Below, in pieces: positions 33,829 through 48,202 of a stretch of DNA of 64,000 nucleotides. Every line of letters begins with the position of its first letter. Position 1 is the stretch's first letter. The notes below the pieces were generated by a model. That model saw only the letters and a program-made list of their open reading frames with translations, had not been told where the DNA came from and did not search any database. The position numbers and the translations under genes are program-made. The stretch comes from Archivesica marissinica (Eukaryota; Mollusca; Bivalvia; Venerida; Vesicomyidae), in assembly GCA_014843695.1 (NCBI GenBank), contig CM026401.1, positions 45,257,175 to 45,321,174 on the forward strand. The letters run 5' to 3'.

Positions 33829-34646
33829 CAAACATGTATTCCTAAAATAGTCACTATAACCTGGCATATTCCTAAACTCCTTTGGTCGTGGATCAAAATC
33901 GTCCAATGTGCCCTTGTGTGCTGCAGGAATTTGCAGATCCCGAGCTTTCAGTGGCGACCCTTTAAACCTTTTTGCATGGTGAAATGTTTGTAATCTTTGT
34001 GTGCAGGTTTCTTCGACGTTGAAAGTTCCTTTAGTGGAGAAGTCAAACATAGCACAGCATTCACATGTTTACAGTGGGCTTGTGGGCCCATTCCTGCAGC
34101 ACACTCACACTGTGCCTCATTTACCAATCCATATCTGTCAAACGATATATCAATGGAGTACGTCACAGACTTTTTCATTTCTGCTCTGCATGCCGATTTA
34201 ACAAAGAAAAGGTCATTATCCACAGCACCACGGACAAACAACAAGAATTTCTCGCCATACAGGTTCTGTGCCGAAATATCCAGTTTCTTGTCAAACTGTT
34301 TAAGGTACCTCTGTATGTTGTCCATGTTAATTTGCACAAACTGTTTCTCCTCATGTAGGTCCCAGTAGTCTGCTGATGCTGGTACTGTCATCTGGAAGTC
34401 TGGCCAGTCACATCTGGTTGTCCGAAATTTGCATTTCTGTCATAGGCGTCCAACCTGGAATGGCAACATATGCTTGTGTTAATAATCACATATCAGTGGA
34501 TGTAAATTGTAATAGTGTATAGTCAAGTCGGACATGGTCCGATCATGGACTAGTCGGACCACCGACAAGTCAAATCGCTTTTTCCGTGGTCAAGTCGAGC
34601 ACTTTTCATTTATATGCAAATAAAATAGGCAAGATATACAGGATTT

Positions 34647-34757
34647 TGCAACAATCTCTCCCTCGTAGCGATGGATTCCATCAGGAATGAGGTCCCGAGA
34701 GTGATTAAACCAATTCTGTAAGAACTTGTTTTGCAATCTAAAAGAAATTTGAATAAA
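34647..34757 (+). mobile_element. SINE family A, 5'-truncated copy
   Basis: Only the body and tail are present (CTCTCCCTCGTAGCGATGGA, GGAATGAGGTCCCGAGAGTG, AAGAACTTGTTTTGCAATC). It lies in the intron between SAP-SWIM exons 1 and 2. Confidence 0.75.
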
Positions 34758-35576
34758 GTACATGTATGCCGCATATCTCTCAAACTTGGAGCGTGTGTCA
34801 AGTTGGGTGTTAATAAAAATGTGACTGGTTTCTTTTGACGTTTCACTGCCTAATGCATACCCATATATATATACATGTACATGTGTAATAAATGTACATG
34901 TATTTCATAAAATGTAACATATTGTTGAAATGGTCCCACCGATTTGATACAATAACATGTAGCTATATTTCACAGCAACTTAGGCATCGCTATGATGATC
35001 AGATCATGTGCACAAGTACTGACCACTGATTGAACACATAATTTGACTTTGTAATCAGCAATAATCATTAAATAATCAACAGATCAATATTTTATTATGT
35101 TTACTTAAATAAGAAAATAAAGTACAAAACACTACTAATACTTTGGAAATAATTAACGGAACACTGTAAATGTATCTTGGATCACAATTATTAATCGACC
35201 AGTATTGACCGGTATCGACCAGTAATTCTAGTTTTAACTGCTAGTCCGGTTAATAACTGATCAATTGCAAACATTGCTTGGCACCATCATAAAATAAATA
35301 ATTAAACAATAATTATTATGGATGGTCTTTCTATGACCAGTTATCATCCGAAATGATGGCACAGTCGAAATAATGGGCCGCTTGGGACGATAGGAGTTGC
35401 ACACATGTACAACATTCTTAAAATGCTCATTAAACTGAAATATTGATCGTAGATATATCGAGAATTCACTTAATACATTGTGAGCGACGAATAACGTCAA
35501 CAATGGTATGTAGTGTTCACCCTGTATGGCAGTTTCAGATATAAAAAAGTAAAATATCGATATTTCCAGTGATTAC
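34758..35576. other. SAP-SWIM pseudogene intron
   Basis: AT-rich sequence with a short repeated CGACCAGTA / GACCGGTA motif near 35195-35225. No other feature. Confidence 0.4.
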
Positions 35577-35677
35577 CTTTCAACCAACTCGTGTTTTCTT
35601 CCCGATATCTTAGCGTTTCTATTCTTCAGCTCCCTTTGTAGTTGAACGAGTGTTAGGCTGCCGAACTTCGAAGCCAT

Positions 35678-36239
35678 TGTGTATCATACGTAGGGCCTAA
35701 TAGTTCCGTTTTCTTTTACGCTCAATTTGATCAGTATTTTATGAACCGGAAATAGACTTTGACCCGCTTTGCTCACAGCGCCACCTACGCCACAAGGGCA
35801 GATAATCTGAACGAGGGTCCTCATTGTATGCAATAGACGGTCCTGATAACGCACGTACGGTATGATACCAACAACACGGGGAGGGCTGTAAATAATGTTG
35901 TTATAACTTGTAGCCCAACCCATTTGCTTTTTTCCCCTTGACAAAACAAATGTATCGTATACTGCAATCATATAATTACATATTAATCTCTGATTTGTTC
36001 TTAGTATTGTATGTATATGTATTGTATGAAAAAAATGCAATAAAATATTATTAACTTAACCAACAACAACAACAACAACAATAACGCCACTAGTTTATTG
36101 CATAGAATATCGTAGACTATTAGCCTGTGCTATCTGTTTCGCGGGAATCACGTTATCGTTGGGGTATAGTATTTGGTGATTGGAGCAAAGGCCGGCTGCT
36201 AAATTAAAAAGAAGTATACATGTACTAGTATATATCTAG
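35678..36239. other. Gene-free stretch upstream of the SAP exon
   Basis: A 118-codon minus-strand open stretch (35684-36040) has no recognised domain and is not called. (CAA)n lies at about 36060-36080. Confidence 0.4.
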
Positions 36240-39200
36240 TATCTGACCTTGGTACGGTGTAGTAGTTATATATGTAAACAAGTGTCTTGGTGTCTTGGTG
36301 CGGTGTTGTAGTATATATGTAAACATGTGTCTTGGTACGGTGTTGTAGTATATATGTAAACATGTGTCTTGGTACGGTGTAGTAGTTATATATGTAAACA
36401 TGTGTCTTGGTACGGTGTAGTAGTTATATATGTAAACATGTGTCTTGGTACGGTGTAGTAGTTATATATGTAAACATGTGTCTTGGTACGGTGTGGTAGT
36501 TATATATGTAAACATGTGTCTTGGTACGGTGTGGTAGTATATATGTAAACCTGTGTCTTAGTACGGTGTGGTAGTTATATATGTAAACATGTGTATTGGT
36601 GCGGTCTGGTTGTATATATGTAAACATGTGTCTTGGTACGGTGTGGTAGTTATATATGTAAACATGTGTATTGGTGCGGTGTGGTAGTATATATGTAAAC
36701 ATGTGTATTGGTGCGGTCTGGTAGTACATATGTAAACATGTGTATTGGTACGGTGTAGCAGTATATATGTAAACATGTGTATTGGTACGGTGTGGTAGTT
36801 ATATATGTAAACATGTGTCTTGGCACGGTGTGGTAATTATATATGTAAACATGTGTATTGGTACGGTGTGGTAGGTATATATGTAAACATGTGTATTGGT
36901 GCGGTCTGGTTGTATATATGTAAACATGTGTCTTGGTACGGTGTGGTAGTTATATATATAAACATGTGTATTGGTGCGGTGTGGTAGTATATATGTAAAC
37001 ACGTGTATTGGTGCGGTCTGGTAGTACATATGTAAACATGTGTATTTGTACGGTGTAGCAGTATATATGTAAACATGTGTATTGGTACGGTGTGGTAGTA
37101 TATATGTAAACATGTGTATTGGTACGGTGTTGCAGTATATATGTAAACATGTGTATTGGTACGGTCTGGTTGTATATATGTAAACATGTGTATTGGTGCG
37201 GTCTGGTTGTATATATGTAAACCTGTGTATTGGTACGGTGTAGCAGTATATATATGTAAACCTGTGTATTGGTACGGTGTAGCAGTATATATGTAAACCT
37301 GTGTCTTGGTACGGTGTAGCAGTATATATGTAAACATGTGTCTTGGTACGGTGTAGCAGTATATATGTAAACATGTGTCTTGGTACGGTGTAGCAGTATA
37401 TATGTAAACATGTGTGTTGGTACGGTGTAGCAGTATATATGTAAACATGTGTATTGGTACGGTGTAGTAGTTATATATGTAAACATGTGTCTTGGCACGG
37501 TGTGGTAATTATATATGTAAACATGTGTATTGGTACGGTGTGGTAGGTATATATGTAAACATGTGTATTGGTGCGGTCTGGTTGTATATATGTAAACATG
37601 TGTATTGGTGCGGTCTGGTTGTATATATGTAAACATGTGTATTGGTACGGTGTAGCAGTATATATGTAAACCTGTGTATTGGTACGGTGTAGCAGTATAT
37701 ATGTAAACCTGTGTATTGGTACGGTTTAGCAGTATATATGTAAACATGTGTCTTGGTACGGTGTAGCAGTATATATGTAAACATGTGTCTTGGTATGGTG
37801 TAGCAGTATATATGTAAACATGTGTCTTGGTATGGTGTAGCAGTATATATGTAAACATGTGTGTTGGTACGGTGTAGCAGTATATATGTAAACATGTGTA
37901 TTGGTACGGTGTAGTAGTTATATATGTAAACATGTGTCTTGGCACGGTGTGGTAATTATATATGTAAACATGTGTCTTGGTACGGTGTGGTAGTTATATA
38001 TGTAAACATGTGTATTGGTGCGGTCTGGTTGTATATATGTAAACATGTGTATTGGTACGGTGTGGTAGTTATATATGTAAACATGTGTATTGGTGCGGTG
38101 TGGTAGTATATATGTAAACATGTGTATTGGTGCGGTCTGGTAGTACATATGTAAACATGTGTATTGGTACGGTGTAGCAGTATATATGTAAACATGTGTA
38201 TTGGTACGGTGTGGTAGTTATATATGTAAACATGTGTCTTGGCACGGTGTGGTAATTATATATGTAAACATGTGTATTGGTACGGTGTGGTAGGTATATA
38301 TGTAAACATGTGTATTGGTGCGGTCTGGTTGTATATATGTAAACATGTGTCTTGGTACGGTGTGGTAGTTATATATATAAACATGTGTATTGGTGCGGTG
38401 TGGTAGTATATATGTAAACACGTGTATTGGTGCGGTCTGGTAGTACATATGTAAACATGTGTATTTGTACGGTGTAGCAGTATATATGTAAACATGTGTA
38501 TTGGTACGGTGTGGTAGTATATATGTAAACATGTGTATTGGTACGGTGTTGCAGTATATATGTAAACATGTGTATTGGTACGGTCTGGTTGTATATATGT
38601 AAACATGTGTATTGGTGCGGTCTGGTTGTATATATGTAAACATGTGTATTGGTGCGGTCTGGTTGTATATATGTAAACATGTGTATTGGTACGGTGTAGC
38701 AGTATATATGTAAACCTGTGTATTGGTACGGTGTAGCAGTATATATGTAAACCTGTGTATTGGTACGGTGTAGCAGTATATATGTAAACCTGTGTCTTGG
38801 TATGGTGTAGCAGTATATATGTAAACATGTGTCTTGGTACGGTGTAGCAGTATATATGTAAACATGTGTCTTGGTAGGTGTAGCAGTATATATGTAAACA
38901 TGTGTGTTGGTACGGTGTAGCAGTATATATGTAAACATGTGTATTGGTACGGTGTAGTAGTTATATATGTAAACATGTGTCTTGGCACGGTGTGGTAATT
39001 ATATATGTAAACATGTGTATTGGTACGGTGTGGTAGGTATATATGTAAACATGTGTATTGGTGCGGTCTGGTTGTATATATGTAAACATGTGTATTGGTG
39101 CGGTCTGGTTGTATATATGTAAACATGTGTATTGGTACGGTGTAGCAGTATATATGTAAACATGAGTGTTGGTACGGTGTAGCAGTATATATGTAAACCT

Positions 39201-42200
39201 ATGTATTGGTACGGTGTAGCAGTATATATGTAAACCTGTGTATTGGTACGGTTTAGCAGTATATATGTAAACATGTGTCTTGGTACGGTGTAGCAGTATA
39301 TATGTAAACATGTGTCTTGGTATGGTGTAGCAGTATATATGTAAACATGTGTCTTGGTATGGTGTAGCAGTATATATGTAAACATGTGTGTTGGTACGGT
39401 GTAGCAGTATATATGTAAACATGTGTATTGGTACGGTGTAGTAGTTATATATGTAAACATGTGTCTTGGCACGGTGTGGTAATTATATATGTAAACATGT
39501 GTATTGGTACGGTGTGGTAGGTATATATGTAAACATGTGTATTGGTGCAGTCTGGTTGTATATATGTAAACATGTGTATTGGTGCGGTCTGGTTGTATAT
39601 ATGTAAACATGTGTATTGGTACGGTGTAGCAGTATATATGTAAACATGAGTGTTGGTACGGTGTAGCAGTATATATGTAAACCTGTGTATTGGTACGGTG
39701 TAGCAGTATATATGTAAACCTGTGTATTGGTACGGTTTAGCAGTATATATGTAAACATGTGTCTTGGTACGGTGTAGCAGTATATATGTAAACATGTGTC
39801 TTGGTATGGTGTAGCAGTATATATGTAAACATGTGTCTTGGTACGGTGTAGCAGTATATATGTAAACATGTGTGTTGGTATGGTGTAGCAGTATATATGT
39901 AAACATGTGTATTGGTACGGTGTAGTAGTTATATATGTAAACATGTGTCTTGGCACGGTGTGGTAATTATATATGTAAACATGTGTATTGGTACGGTGTG
40001 GTAGGTATATATGTAAACATGTGTATTGGTGCGGTCTGGTTGTATATATGTAAACATGTGTCTTGGTACGGTGTGGTAGTTATATATGTAAACATGTGTA
40101 TTGGTGCGGTGTGGTAGTATATATGTAAACATGTGTATTGGTGCGGTCTGGTAGTACATATGTAAACATGTGTATTGGTACGGTGTAGCAGTATATATGT
40201 AAACATGTGTATTGGTACGGTGTGGTAGTTATATATGTAAACATGTGTCTTGGCACGGTGTGGTAATTATATATGTAAACATGTGTATTGGTACGGTGTG
40301 GTAGGTATATATGTAAACATGTGTATTGGTGCGGTCTGGTTGTATATATGTAAACATGTGTCTTGGTACGGTGTGGTAGTTATATATGTAAACATGTGTA
40401 TTGGTGCGGTGTGGTAGTACATATGTAAACATGTGTATTTGTACGGTGTAGCAGTATATATGTAAACATGTGTATTGGTACGGTGTGGTAGTATATATGT
40501 AAACATGTGTATTGGTACGGTGTTGCAGTATATATGTAAACATGTGTATTGGTACGGTGTTGCAGTATATATGTAAACATGTGTATTGATGCGGTCTGGT
40601 TGTATATATGTAAACATGTGTATTGGTGTGGTCTGGTTGTATATATGTAAACATGTGTATTGGTACGGTGTAGCAGTATATATGTAAACATGAGTGTTGG
40701 TACGGTGTAGCAGTATATATGTAAACCTGTGTATTGGTACGGTGTAGCAGTATATATGTAAACCTGTGTATTGGTACGGTGTAGCAGTATATATGTAAAC
40801 ATGTGTCTTGGTACGGTGTAGCAGTATATATGTAAACATGTGTCTTGGTACGGTGTAGCAGTATATATGTAAACATGTGTGTTGGTACGGTGTAGCAGTA
40901 TATATGTAAACATGTGTATTGGTACGGTGTAGTAGTTATATATGTAAACATGTGTCTTGGCACGGTGTGGTAATTATATATGTAAACATGTGTATTGGTA
41001 CGGTGTGGTAGGTATATATGTAAACATGTGTATTGGTGCAGTCTGGTTGTATATATGTAAACATGTGTATTGGTGCGGTCTGGTTGTATATATGTAAACA
41101 TGTGTATTGGTACAGTGTAGCAGTATATATGTAAACATGAGTGTTGGTACGGTGTAGCAGTATATATGTAAACCTGTGAATTGGTACGGTGTAGCAGTAT
41201 ATATGTAAACCTGTGTATTGGTACGGTGTAGCAGTATATATGTAAACATGTGTCTTGGTATGGTGTAGCAGTATATATGTAAACATGTGTTCGTACGGTG
41301 TAGCAGTATATATGTAAACATGTGTATTGGTACGGTGTAGTAGTTATATATGTAAACATGTGTCTTGGTACGGTGTTGTAGGTATATATGTAAACATGTG
41401 TATTGGTGCGGTCTGGTTGTATATATGTAAACATGTGTCTTGGTACGGTGTGGTAGTTATATATGTAAACATGTGTATTGGTGCGGTGTGGTAGTATATA
41501 TGTAAACACGTGTATTGGTGCGGTCTAGTAGTACATATGTAAACATGTGTATTTGTACGGTGTAGCAGTATATATGTAAACATGTGTATTGGTACGGTGT
41601 GGTAGTATATATGTAAACATGTGTATTGGTACGGTGTTGCAGTATATATGTAAACATGTGTATTGGTACGGTGTTGCAGTATATATGTAAACATGTGTAT
41701 TGATGCGGTCTGGTTGTATATATGTAAACATGTGTATTGGTGCGGTCTGGTTGTATATATGTAAACATGTGTATTGGTACGGTGTAGCAGTATATATGTA
41801 AACATGAGTGTTGGTACGGTGTAGCAGTATATATGTAAAGATGTGTCTTGGTACGGTGTAGCAGTATATATGTAAACATGTGTCTTGGTACGGTGTAGCA
41901 GTATATATGTAAACATGTGTCTTGGTACGGTGTAGCAGTATATATGTAAACATGTGTGTTGGTACGGTGTAGCAGTATATATGTAAACATGTGTATTGGT
42001 ACGGTGTAGTAGTTATATATGTAAACATGTGTCTTGGCACGGTGTGGTAATTATATATGTAAACATGTGTATTGGTACGGTGTGGTAGGTATATATGTAA
42101 ACATGTGTATTGGTGTGGTCTGGTTGTATATATGTAAACATGTGTATTGGTGCGGTCTGGTTGTATATATGTAAACATGTGTATTGGTACGGTGTAGCAG

Positions 42201-45200
42201 TATATATGTAAACCTGTGTATTGGTACGGTTTAGCAGTATATATGTAAACATGTGTCTTGGTACGGTGTAGCAGTATATATGTAAACATGTGTCTTGGTA
42301 TGGTGTAGCAGTATATATGTAAACATGTGTCTTGGTACGGTGTAGCAGTATATATGTAAACATGTGTGTTGGTACGGTGTAGCAGTATATATGTAAACAT
42401 GTGTATTGGTACGGTGTAGTAGTTATATATGTAAACATGTGTCTTGGCACGGTGTGGTAATTATATATGTAAACATGTGTATTGGTACGGTGTGGTAGGT
42501 ATATATGTAAACATGTGTATTGGTGCGGTCTGGTTGTATATATGTAAACATGTGTATTGGTGCGGTCTGGTTGTATATATGTAAACATGTGTATTGGTAC
42601 GGTGTAGCAGTATATATGTAAACATGAGTGTTGGTACGGTGTAGCAGTATATATGTAAACCTGTGTATTGGTACGGTGTAGCAGTATATATGTAAACCTG
42701 TGTATTGGTACGGTTTAGCAGTATATATGTAAACATGTGTCTTGGTACGGTGTAGCAGTATATATGTAAACATGTGTCTTGGTATGGTGTAGCAGTATAT
42801 ATGTAAACATGTGTCTTGGTATGGTGTAGCAGTATATATGTAAACATGTGTGTTGGTACGGTGTAGCAGTATATATGTAAACATGTGTATTGGTACGGTG
42901 TAGTAGTTATATATGTAAACATGTGTCTTGGCACGGTGTGGTAATTATATATGTAAACATGTGTATTGGTACGGTGTGGTAGGTATATATGTAAACATGT
43001 GTATTGGTGCGGTCTGGTTGTATATATGTAAACATGTGTTTTGGTACGGTGTGGTAGTTATATATGTAAACATGTGTATTGGTGCGGTGTGGTAGTATAT
43101 ATGTAAACATGTGTATTGGTGCGGTCTGGTAGTACATATGTAAACATGTGTATTGGTACGGTGTAGCAGTATATATGTAAACATGTGTATTGGTACGGTG
43201 TGGTAGTTATATATGTAAACATGTGTCTTGGCACGGTGTGGTAATTATATATGTAAACATGTGTATTGGTGTGGTGTGGTAGTACATATGTAAACATGTG
43301 TATTTGTACGGTGTGGTAGGTATATATGTAAACATGTGTATTGGTGCGGTCTGGTTGTATATATGTAAACATGTGTCTTGGTACGGTGTGGTAGTTATAT
43401 ATGTAAACATGTGTATTGGTGTGGTGTGGTAGTACATATGTAAACATGTGTATTTGTACGGTGTAGCAGTATATATGTAAACATGTGTATTGGTACGGTG
43501 TGGTAGTATATATGTAAACATGTGTATTGGTACGGTGTTGCAGTATATATGTAAACATGTGTATTGGTACGGTGTTGCAGTATATATGTAAACATGTGTA
43601 TTGATGCGGTCTGGTTGTATATATGTAAACATGTGTATTGGTGCGGTCTGGTTGTATATATGTAAACATGTGTATTGGTACGGTGTAGCAGTATATATGT
43701 AAACATGAGTGTTGGTACGGTGTAGCAGTATATATGTAAACCTGTGTATTGGTACGGTGTAGCAGTATATATGTAAACCTGTGTATTGGTACGGTGTAGC
43801 AGTATATATGTAAACATGTGTCTTGGTACGGTGTAGCAGTATATATGTAAACATGTGTCTTGGTACGGTGTAGCAGTATATATGTAAACATGTGTGTTGG
43901 TACGGTGTAGCAGTATATATGTAAACATGTGTATTGGTACGGTGTAGTAGTTATATATGTAAACATGTGTCTTGGCACGGTGTGGTAATTATATATGTAA
44001 ACATGTGTATTGGTACGGTGTGGTAGGTATATATGTAAACATGTGTATTGGTGCAGTCTGGTTGTATATATGTAAACATGTGTATTGGTGCGGTCTGGTT
44101 GTATATATGTAAACATGTGTATTGGTACGGTGTAGCAGTATATATGTAAACATGAGTGTTGGTACGGTGTAGCAGTATATATGTAAACCTGTGAATTGGT
44201 ACGGTGTAGCAGTATATATGTAAACCTGTGTATTGGTACGGTGTAGCAGTATATATGTAAACATGTGTCTTGGTACGGTGTAGCAGTATATATGTAAACA
44301 TGTGTCTTGGTATGGTGTAGCAGTATATATGTAAACATGTGTCTTGGTACGGTGTAGCAGTATATATGTAAACATGTGTCTTGGTACAGTGTAGCAGTAT
44401 ATATGTAAACATGTGTATTGGTACGGTGTAGTAGTTATATATGTAAACATGTGTCTTGGTACGGTGTGGTAGGTATATATGTAAACATGTGTATTGGTGC
44501 GGTCTGGTTGTATATATGTAAACATGTGTCTTGGTACGGTGTGGTAGTTATATATGTAAACATGTGTATTGGTGCGGTGTGGTAGTATATATGTAAACAC
44601 GTGTATTGGTGCGGTCTGGTAGTACATATGTAAACATGTGTATTTGTACGGTGTAGCAGTATATATGTAAACATGTGTATTGGTACGGTGTGGTAGTATA
44701 TATGTAAACATGTGTATTGGTACGGTGTTGCAGTATATATGTAAACATGTGTATTGGTACGGTGTTGCAGTATATATGTAAACATGTGTATTGATGCGGT
44801 CTGGTTGTATATATGTAAACATGTGTATTGGTACGGTGTAGCAGTATATATGTAAACATGTGTGTTGGTACGGTGTAGCAGTATATATGTAAACATGTGT
44901 ATTGGTACGGTGTAGTAGTTATATATGTAAACATGTGTCTTGGTACGGTGTAGCAGTATATATGTAAACATGTGTGTTGGTACGGTGTAGCAGTATATAT
45001 GTAAACATGTGTATTGGTACGGTGTAGTAGTTATATATGTAAACATGTGTCTTGGCACGGTGTGGTAATTATATATGTAAACATGTGTATTGGTACAGTG
45101 TGGTAGGTATATATGTAAACATGTGTATTGGTGCGGTCTGGTTGTATATATGTAAACATGTGTATTGGTGCGGTCTGGTTGTATATATGTAAACATGTGT

Positions 45201-47712
45201 ATTGGTACGGTGTAGCAGTATATATGTAAACATGAGTGTTGGTACGGTGTAGCAGTATATATGTAAACCTGTGTATTGGTACGGTGTAGCAGTATATATG
45301 TAAACCTGTGTATTGGTACGGTGTAGCAGTATATATGTAAACATGTGTCTTGGTACGGTGTAGCAGTATATATGTAAACATGTGTCTTGGTACGGTGTAG
45401 CAGTATATATGTAAACATGTGTGTTGGTACGGTGTAGCAGTATATATGTAAACATGTGTGTTGGTACGGTGTAGCAGTATATATGTAAACATGTGTATTG
45501 GTACGGTGTAGTAGTTATATATGTAAACATGTGTCTTGGCACGGTGTGGTAATTATATATGTAAACATGTGTATTGGTACAGTGTGGTAGGTATATATGT
45601 AAACATGTGTATTGGTGCGGTCTGGTTGTATATATGTAAACATGTGTATTGGTGCGGTCTGGTTGTATATATGTAAACATGTGTATTGGTACGGTGTAGC
45701 AGTATATATGTAAACATGAGTGTTGGTACGGTGTAGCAGTATATATGTAAACCTGTGTATTGGTACGGTGTAGCAGTATATATGTAAACATGTGTGTTGG
45801 TACGGTGTTGCAGTATATATGTAAACATGTGTATTGATGCGGTCTGGTTGTATATATGTAAACATGTGTATTGGTGCGGTCTGGTTGTATATATGTAAAC
45901 ATGTGTATTGGTACGGTGTAGCAGTATATATGTAAACATGAGTGTTGGTACGGTGTAGCAGTATATATGTAAACCTGTGTATTGGTATGGTGTAGCAGTA
46001 TATATGTAAACCTGTGTATTGGTACGGTGTAGCAGTATATATGTAAACATGTGTCTTGGTATGGTGTAGCAGTATATATGTAAACATGTGTCTTGGTACG
46101 GTGTAGCAGTATATATGTAAACATGTGTCTTGGTACGGTGTAGCAGTATATATGTAAACATGTGTCTTGGTACGGTGTAGCAGTATATATGTAAACATGT
46201 GTATTGGTACGGTGTAGTAGTTATATATGTAAACATGTGTCTTGGCACGGTGTGGTAATTATATATGTAAACATGTGTATTGGTACGGTGTGGTAGGTAT
46301 ATATGTAAACATGTGTATTGGTGCGGTCTGGTTGTATATATGTAAACATGTGTCTTGGTACGGTGTGGTAGTTATATATGTAAACATGTGTATTGGTGCG
46401 GTGTGGTAGTATATATGTAAACATGTGTATTGGTGCGGTCTGGTAGTACATATGTAAACATGTGTATTGGTACGGTGTAGCAGTATATATGTAAACATGT
46501 GTATTGGTACGGTGTGGTAGTTATATATGTAAACATGTGTCTTGGCACGGTGTGGTAATTATATATGTAAACATGTGTATTGGTACGGTGTGGTAGGTAT
46601 ATATGTAAACATGTGTATTGGTGTGGTCTGGTTGTATATATGTAAACATGTGTCTTGGTACGGTGTGGTAGTTATATATGTAAACATGTGTATTGGTGCG
46701 GTGTGGTAGTATATATGTAAACACGTGTATTGGTGCGGTCTGGTAGTACATATGTAAACATGTGTATTGGTACGGTGTAGCAGTATATATGTAAACATGT
46801 GTATTGGTACGGTGTGGTAGTATATATGTAAACATGTGTATTGGTACGGTGTTGCAGTATATATGTAAACATGTGTATTGGTACGGTGTTGCAGTATATA
46901 TGTAAACATGTGTATTGGTACGGTGTTGCAGTATATATGTAAACATGTGTATTGGTGCGGTCTGGTTGTATATATGTAAACATGTGTATTGGTGCGGTCT
47001 GGTTGTATATATGTAAACATGTGTATTGGTACGGTGTAGCAGTATATATGTAAACATGAGTGTTGGTACGGTGTAGCAGTATATATGTAAACCTGTGTAT
47101 TGGTACGGTGTAGCAGTATATATGTAAACCTGTGTATTGGTACGGTGTAGCAGTATATATGTAAACATGTGTATTGGTACGGTGTAGCAGTATATATGTA
47201 AACATGTGTGTTGGTACGGTGTAGCAGTATATATGTAAACATGTGTCTTGGTACGGTGTAGCAGTATATATATGTAAACATGTGTCTTGGTACGGTGTAG
47301 CAGTATATATGTAAACATGTGTCTTGGTACGGTGTAGCAGTATATATGTAAACATGTGTGTTGGTACGGTGTAGCAGTATATATGTAAACATGTGTATTG
47401 GTGCGGTCTGGTAGTACATATGTAAACATGTGTATTGGTACGGTGTAGCAGTATATATGTAAACATGTGTCTTGGTACGGTGTGGTAGTTATATATGTAA
47501 ACATGTGTATTGGTATGGTATGGTAGTTATATATGTAAACATGTGTATTGGTATGGTATGGTAGTTATATATGTAAACATGTGTATTGGTATGGTATGGT
47601 AGTTATATATGTAAACATGTATATTGGTATGGTGTGGTAGTTATATATGTAAACATGTGTGTTGGTACAGTGTAGCAGTATATATGTAAACATGTGTATT
47701 GGTGCGGTATGG
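36240..47712. repeat. 11.4-kb satellite, 37-38-bp monomer, about 300 copies, higher-order structure
   Basis: The monomer, starting TGTAAACATGTGTATTGGTA followed by CGGTGTAGCAGTATATA, repeats without interruption. Monomer classes differ at fixed sites: GTAGCA, GTGGTA, GTTGCA or TCTGGTTG at one end, and TATTGG, TCTTGG, TGTTGG or TATTTG in the middle. The rare CTTGGCACGG class falls at about 36819, 37491, 37938, 38238, 38981, 39465, 39949, 40249, 40956, 42033, 42443, 42927, 43227, 43971, 45051, 45534, 46241 and 46541. The spacings recur (300, 484, 707, 744, about 1078), so kilobase-scale blocks have been copied. All minus-strand frames are open for hundreds of codons only because the monomer lacks minus-strand stops. 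Confidence 0.98.
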
Positions 47713-47924
47713 TTGTATAATTATATTCCTGACTTAAAGGTTGAGTGTATATAACATTTAACACGTTGCCCAGCACTATGAGACATATTCAAGTCAGCTG
47801 ACGAGTTACTCTCTGCATTCAGAGCCTGGAGATGACGGCTGTGAAAATACAAGTTGTCATATGCTATTTCTATCGTCTCAGCATTATATCATGCACAGTT
47901 TATAACACTCTTCAGTAGATGCAG
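47713..47924. other. Unique spacer between two arrays
   Basis: About 200 bp without a recognised feature. It possibly belongs to intron 1 of the SH3BGRL-like gene. Confidence 0.4.
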
Positions 47925-48200
47925 TCAGTGGCGATGAAGGATATTTCGTTGTAGCCAGTGGTGTTGAAGGATATTTCGTTGTAGTCAGCGACGTTGAAGG
48001 ATATTTCGTTGTAGTCAGTGGCGTTGAAGAATATTTAGTTGTAGCCAGTGGTGTTGAAGGATATTTTGTTGTAGCCAGTGGCGTTGAAGGTTATTTCGTT
48101 GTAGTCAGTGGCGTTGAATGTTATTTCGTTGTAGCCAGTGGTGTTAAAGGTTATTTCGTTGTAGTCAGTGGTGTTGAAGGATATTTCGTTGAAGTTGATA
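47925..48200 (+). repeat. 30-bp minisatellite, about 9 copies
   Basis: The unit with GTTGAAGGATATTTCGTTGT followed by AGTCAGTGGC recurs every 30 bp. It is immediately followed by the unrelated 51-bp array. Confidence 0.95.
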
Positions 48201-48202
48201 AG

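Larger units (their letters stand above)
32987..35677 (-). pseudogene. Broken SAP-SWIM multicopy gene (mobile-element-like), frameshifted and internally deleted
   Basis: Minus-strand pieces lie in correct order. Exon 1, 35677-35577, starts MASKFGSLTLVQLQRELKNR and continues a SAP DNA-binding motif, ending with a phase-2 donor (AAAG|GTAATC). Exon 2 starts at 34454 after CATTCCAG and completes the motif in frame (RLDAYDRNANFG). A shift near 34405 is needed to continue into DFQMTVPASADYWDLHEEKQ and the SWIM zinc-binding motif (CECAAGMGPQAHCKHV). Another shift near 34050 leads to TCTQRLQTFHHAKRFKGSP. The frame then runs into a hAT-like repeat end at about 33828. A 3'-terminal fragment (DAFITQMVSKLEKFYNDF, stop at 32987) follows a large foldback. 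In related invertebrate proteins I recall a YqaJ-type nuclease domain between these parts; none is visible here. The function of the family is unknown to me. Confidence 0.7.

Noticed and set aside
35684..36040. 118-codon minus-strand ORF upstream of the SAP exon
   Set aside because: No family resemblance and it overlaps the expected upstream region of the SAP exon; likely chance.
36424..47504. Long minus-strand frames (up to 426 codons) with FTYI/THVYI/CLHIY repeats
   Set aside because: All three minus frames are open and give different repeats, because the 37-38-bp monomer has no stop on that strand. Indels between units would shift any real protein.
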